Assembly (NCBI GenBank): GCA_012513165.1
Contig: JAAZCT010000336.1
Location: forward strand, 1 to 7,782
Source of the DNA: Actinomycetales bacterium
Lineage (GTDB): Bacteria; Actinomycetota; Actinomycetes; Propionibacteriales; Nocardioidaceae
Direction: 5' to 3'
Length of the DNA: 7,782 bases
A program made the translations under genes and the position numbers. The notes below the pieces were generated by a model, which worked only from the letters and a program-made list of their open reading frames with translations, had not been told where the DNA came from and did no database searches. This document shows positions 5,601 through 7,782 of this stretch, one piece after another. The stretch's first letter is position 1, and each line of letters starts with the position of its first letter.

Positions 5601-7782
5601 GCCATCGGAGCATGGAATGGCGCACTGTCACTTGCCGAAACCACCAACAACGCCCGCGAGAACCCACCCAAGCCGTCCGTCACCGAATAGTTCGCCGCCA
5701 CTGATTTTTGGCCGCCTTTTTCGACACGAGGCGCAGTCAACTCGATAAAACCGTCCACGATCTTGGCAGCATCATCCGTGGAGTTGACCTCGGGTAGCAA
5801 CATCAGTTCATCACCATCAGGATCCGAATCATTCGCCATCACCGGTATTTGAATCGTGCGGCCAGGCTTCACAAAAATCGCGTCGTCCAAAGCTGCCGGA
5901 CGCTGATTCACCGGCTCCTTCTTCGCCACGCCCACCCGAATATCAAGTTTGCCCGTGGCCCCGAACTGATCGGCGATCTGCACCGAAAAAGCATCGGTGC
6001 CCACCGCTTCAGGATTGGCTTCAAACTCAATCCAATCAACACCACTATTGACAATGCGACCTAACTCAGGCTGCTCCACCACCCGCGCGAACGACACCGG
6101 ATCGCCATCGGGATCAGCATCCACCGCAGCCAACGGAATCTTCACCGTCTGACCAGACACCGCTCGCCATTCAACCGGCTTTGGCTGCGGCGCACGATTA
6201 CCCTTCGCCTCGTTCGGCAAGATATTGACCACCACGCGCGCAGTCCCACCAGCATGGCTCGAATCACGCGCCGTATACATGAACTCAAGCTCACGACGAC
6301 CGTCATCGGGCACCATCACCCGCACCGCAGTACCTGTCGCAACAACCGGCACGTCCTCAGGCAATTCCAGGTCCTGACCAAACACCGTCAAAGGATCGGC
6401 ATCAGGATCCATGTCATTCGCAAGAACTGGAATCGTAATAATCGACCCAGCGCGCGCCGTCACCTGATCATCCACAGCAACTGGTGGCCTATTGCCGGCT
6501 GAACTTGCCTCCGTAATAGAAATGACTCCCTCAACCTGATGCTCACCGTCAGTCAAGTGATAGATCACCTCAGCCGTACGGCCATCCAACGGTGCTACGG
6601 CCTCAATGCGGACAAACTTCCGATCAATCAAGGAGGCCTTAATCCCATCGGGCACCTTGCCAAAACCGCGAACAATCAGTACATCCCCATCAGGATCCGA
6701 ATCATTCGCCAACACGTCCACCAAGGTTGAACCACTCGGAGAAACTGCCGCGACGTCACGATCCGCAATCGGAGGCCGGTTTGAAGTGCCCGTCGCCATC
6801 ACGTCAACACGGATGACTTCCTTCTTCGACTGCCGCGCCGAATTGTTTCCTGCGGCGTATGTGAGGTAGTACGAACCTGGGCGACTCGCAGTCACCGTCG
6901 CGTAGCCGCTTTCAGCATCCCGCGAGATCTCAATTTGCCCCTGGCTGATCGGCTTTACGTCCAACGTGACCAAACGCAAATCTCCGCCAAGCGGGTCGGT
7001 GTCATTGGCGAGTGGATCAAGACTGATCGCAGAACCGGCGATTCCCGATACCCGATCGGCCACAGTCACCGGAGCAGCCTTATCGGGCGCGACTACCGTG
7101 ACTGCCACCTTGCCTTTAGCGATTTCCTTTCCACCGGCGAGCTCAAAGAGAATCGTCTTGCTCGTGCCTCCCTGGCCGTTATCACGGAAGTCAATGTTTC
7201 CGTCTGGCCGGAAGTTGACCTCGCCACCGTCGCTGTGCGCGCTCGTCAAAACCAGCGGGTCACCATCGGGGTCATACCACGAGGGCATCACATTGACCGA
7301 AGCCTGATGGCCCTTCGCCACCGTCAAATCGTTGACGCGGCGCTCAAACATCTCGGGTTTCACATCGCGCGATGAGTCAACGATGTTGAGTGTTACCTGA
7401 GCTTCGTTGCTTTCCGGGTTATCCGGATGGCCATCAGTGACCGTATACGTAAACGACACCGAACCGCTCGCACCATCAGGAACTTTCGCCTGAACCTGCG
7501 TCCCGTTACCCACCACGGTCAACTCAAGGTTCTTGTCACGGCTCCGCAAGTTCGGCGACACCGTCAACACGTCGCCATCAGGATCATTGTCATTCACGGT
7601 CACCGGCAACACCACCGTGCTGCCCGCCCGAGCGCCAAAAATGTCATCGTCTTTCGCCACTGGCGGATAATTGCGATTCGGGTCGGGCTTTCGATCCTCC
7701 TCCAGCTCCTCCTCGCGCTTCTGCTGCCGCGGATCAACACTGTTCCAGTTGTTAACCACATGCATCCCCGACTGCACCAACC
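2669..7782 (-). CDS. Giant extracellular Ig-like/fibronectin type III repeat protein (partial, 5' end outside window)
   Basis: The open frame enters from the right edge and ends at TAA 2671-2669, giving 1703 visible residues (numbered from the codon at 7780). No true start or signal/membrane anchor is visible; the TTG at 7780 is probably internal. Order of parts: the end of an upstream domain (VQSGMHVVNNWNSVDPRQQ, residues 2-20); a charged linker (KREEELEEDRKPDPN); about eleven Ig/cadherin-like repeats (36-1135); five FN3-like domains (about 1137-1612); and a small C-terminal domain (1613-1703). In relatives recalled from memory, the missing N-terminus carries a membrane anchor and a beta-propeller-like domain. 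No LPxTG motif or C-terminal membrane helix is present, so anchoring, if any, must be N-terminal. The only cysteines are six in the last 525 residues, in three near pairs. The likely role is an exported structural or adhesive protein, possibly a client or substrate of the MoxR-DUF58-TgpA system encoded just downstream. That role is inference; no function has been shown that I know of. Confidence 0.94.
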   Translation of the reverse strand, partial: LVQSGMHVVNNWNSVDPRQQKREEELEEDRKPDPNRNYPPVAKDDDIFGARAGSTVVLPVTVNDNDPDGDVLTVSPNLRSRDKNLELTVVGNGTQVQAKVPDGASGSVSFTYTVTDGHPDNPESNEAQVTLNIVDSSRDVKPEMFERRVNDLTVAKGHQASVNVMPSWYDPDGDPLVLTSAHSDGGEVNFRPDGNIDFRDNGQGGTSKTILFELAGGKEIAKGKVAVTVVAPDKAAPVTVADRVSGIAGSAISLDPLANDTDPLGGDLRLVTLDVKPISQGQIEISRDAESGYATVTASRPGSYYLTYAAGNNSARQSKKEVIRVDVMATGTSNRPPIADRDVAAVSPSGSTLVDVLANDSDPDGDVLIVRGFGKVPDGIKASLIDRKFVRIEAVAPLDGRTAEVIYHLTDGEHQVEGVISITEASSAGNRPPVAVDDQVTARAGSIITIPVLANDMDPDADPLTVFGQDLELPEDVPVVATGTAVRVMVPDDGRRELEFMYTARDSSHAGGTARVVVNILPNEAKGNRAPQPKPVEWRAVSGQTVKIPLAAVDADPDGDPVSFARVVEQPELGRIVNSGVDWIEFEANPEAVGTDAFSVQIADQFGATGKLDIRVGVAKKEPVNQRPAALDDAIFVKPGRTIQIPVMANDSDPDGDELMLLPEVNSTDDAAKIVDGFIELTAPRVEKGGQKSVAANYSVTDGLGGFSRALLVVSASDSAPFHAPMANDDVVSAADIAGKKAGDKHDVDVLENDGDLDGARESLKVEALTDDAQSVRGTLRVTLSADDRVVPYRLVDGDDQVAYGFVRLTGTANLAPELDESKVPLKVKAGEKLQIDLRDYVLVRKGHQPRVYRHDQVSVVHGDGTDPVVDDHHVVYRSTKDFYGMAAVLLPVTDGKSVDDGAGLVSQITIPIEVTPAGNVAPEVRSTSVQVTAGAKPVAIDLNRIARDANNDKLSFKVRGADRGVKGKIDGDELLISADKDAPATDELELKLDVDDGNVRKPSVGTISVRVYSINGTNKTGGREDELVDDAVDPDPLARMTLMSPVKLDGAAGKTVSVDMAAQIVFDPTPKSSKKVTSVKKVEGRGDANSNGTVVQITPEDNFAGRLSYEVTVDDGSGDPARAVTGRIEVTVAAAPDAPGKPFAEPQTPTSMRLSWAAPADNGKPITGYDVNWKGGKQECRGTQCVIDGLKPGDTYTFTVTAHNEIGESKPSPASDPVTPDQVPDQMSAPTVKTETAYPARDRKLSLNWVAPANKGSAIVGYEVEQSPGGLKSFGATAKGADFTSLANGSSYRFRVRAKNAKGEGAWSNWSASAIPMTKPGAVSNVTIQTQLTSSGRQGHISATWNAPASSGGDPDGIARYHVEAWANGSKVASKTVTGTSTDFSVANGKVYHVQVRAENRAGVADSFGKSGQVTVHGLSTAPTNLRKHGADGDKAGIVAFTTPANNGGYPVTKYLLETQGGWSKTVNAPTTAEGAATSLPVQFNSNSNSGYWVRITPITSPSGKGERKGASAQSGAVFKPFGKPGTPKNNSSAGGYRTTTLKWSTAGTANGRPIEKTQIKGDASGTFTGTSGSKSVATAQGGMKKCIQVRSAAGGVWSDWSSNICATSNARKVTLYFRDRSPRSPCTANCASINFKVEGFKSNTTYSWTSDIGNNYSGSFKTGSDGRKDIGEVAIANRSSHGNESNWVKVDGVKGTGKMGK
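2672..2944 (-). other. C-terminal domain of the giant protein, Cys-containing, not FN3
   Basis: Residues 1613-1703 do not follow the FN3 pattern. They read KVTLYFRDRSPRSPCTANC, then SINFKVEGFKSNTTYSW, SGSFKTGSDGRKDIGEVAIA and a final NWVKVDGVKGTGKMGK. Alternating beta-strand-like segments and a Cys1628-x3-Cys1632 pair suggest a small disulfide-bearing beta domain. Homologues recalled from memory end in a comparable C-x(n)-C, 'NTTY' and 'GVRS'-type module, so this is probably a conserved terminal cap rather than junk. The tail is basic (several Lys). No sorting motif or membrane helix follows. Confidence 0.6.
2945..4372 (-). repeat. Five tandem fibronectin type III-like domains
   Basis: Approximate domains are residues 1137-1222, 1226-1318, 1320-1420, 1421-1520 and 1524-1612. 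The first three match the FN3 pattern well: P-x-x-P then L-S-W-x-A-P-A-D-N-G-x-P-I-T-G-Y (LSWAAPADNGKPITGYDV at 1155-1172; LNWVAPANKGSAIVGYEV at 1248-1265) and later Y-T-F-T-V-T-A-x-N (YTFTVTAHNEIGESKPS; YRFRVRAKNAKGEGAWS; YHVQVRAENRAG). Domains 4 and 5 are more divergent (AFTTPANNGGYPVTKYLLET at 1441-1460; LKWSTAGTANGRPIEKTQI at 1543-1561). The first domain carries Cys1181-Cys1186 across a short hairpin, and the fifth carries Cys1588 and Cys1607, both plausible disulfides in an exported protein. FN3 arrays of this kind act as spacers or carbohydrate/protein-contact modules outside the cell. Confidence 0.88.
5814..5838 (-). repeat. 25-nt exact direct repeat, copy in Ig unit 7
   Basis: Identical over 25 nt to 6687-6711. 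On the coding strand it begins TGGCGAATGATTCGGATC and encodes the core of the ANDSDPDG loop (residues 649-656), including the same synonymous codon choices. It contains a GGATCC palindrome. It marks related Ig units within the gene rather than a mobile or regulatory element. Confidence 0.85.
6687..6711 (-). repeat. 25-nt exact direct repeat, copy in Ig unit 4
   Basis: Second copy of the 25-nt sequence at 5814-5838, encoding ANDSDPDG at residues 358-365. The flanks differ on both sides. Looser relatives occur in the same loop of other units, for example near 6406 and 7576. Confidence 0.85.

Larger units (their letters stand above)
4376..7675 (-). repeat. Array of about eleven Ig/cadherin-like protein repeats
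   Basis: Within the giant protein, roughly 90-100-residue units recur, many opening with 'N-R-P-P-x-A-x-D-D' and carrying 'V-L-A-N-D-x-D-P-D-G-D' about 20 residues later. Approximate units are residues 36-135, 137-232, 235-330, 333-424, 430-522, 528-619, 626-716, 720-812, 814-916, 920-1013 and 1040-1135. The acidic loop reads NDNDPDGD (63-70), YDPDGDP (169-175), NDTDPLGG (259-266), NDSDPDGD (359-366), NDMDPDAD (455-462), VDADPDGD (553-560), NDSDPDGD (650-657) and NDGDLDGA (753-760); it is lost in the last three units. These resemble the Big_9/cadherin-like Ig families of bacterial surface proteins, where such acidic loops are thought to bind Ca2+ and stiffen the rod. Boundaries are by eye. 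An acidic linker (about 1016-1040, with REDELVDDAVDPDPLAR) separates units 10 and 11. Confidence 0.85.

Noticed and set aside
5032..6900. Regularly recurring short motifs suggestive of a CRISPR or iteron array
   Set aside because: The recurrences fall in frame at one loop of successive Ig repeats about 90-100 codons apart and vary in sequence, so they are protein repeats.
7772..7782. TTG at 7780 or ATG at 7765 as the true start of the giant gene
   Set aside because: The frame is open to the window edge, no ribosome binding site or signal sequence can be seen, and the first residues look like the end of a preceding domain; the start is most likely outside the window.

Overview
The window comes from a moderately high-GC bacterium, most likely an actinomycete (Actinomycetota). 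The placement rests on gene content and protein style: a giant secreted Ig-like/fibronectin type III protein followed directly by a MoxR ATPase, a DUF58 protein and a TgpA-type transglutaminase. From general knowledge this order is common in Actinomycetales/Micrococcales-like genomes. Nothing here fixes a genus.

The whole window is coding on the minus strand, so the reading order runs from position 7782 down to 1. (1) 7782-2669: the 3' part (1703 residues, 5' end outside the window) of a giant extracellular modular protein. It has a short charged linker, about eleven cadherin/Ig-like repeats with Asp-rich 'NDxDPDGD' loops, five fibronectin III-like domains and a small Cys-containing C-terminal domain. 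(2) A 35-bp gap at 2634-2668 with a good ribosome binding site and no visible terminator. (3) 2633-1662: a complete MoxR-family AAA+ ATPase. (4) 1665-379: a complete membrane-anchored DUF58 protein. (5) 382-1: the first 127 residues of a multi-pass membrane protein matching the N-terminal region of TgpA-type transglutaminases, cut by the window edge. The last two junctions are 4-bp ATGA stop/start overlaps, so the four genes read as one tightly packed operon with translational coupling.

The layout suggests one machine. The cytoplasmic MoxR ATPase would work on the membrane-bound DUF58 partner and on the TgpA-like membrane enzyme, whose catalytic domain would face the cell exterior. The large Ig/FN3 protein is a candidate client or substrate on the cell surface. 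That functional link is an inference from gene order; the pathway is not established to my knowledge. In relatives the locus often continues with a PP2C phosphatase, FHA proteins and a Ser/Thr kinase (from memory, outside this window).

I saw no RNA genes, mobile elements, CRISPR arrays, origins or attachment sites. The points most worth a second look are the confinement of all visible cysteines to the FN3/C-terminal part of the giant protein, loss of the acidic loop motif along its Ig array, an intragenic codon-usage shift, the DUF58 protein's lack of an obvious metal-binding MIDAS motif, and the uncharacterised four-gene cassette itself.
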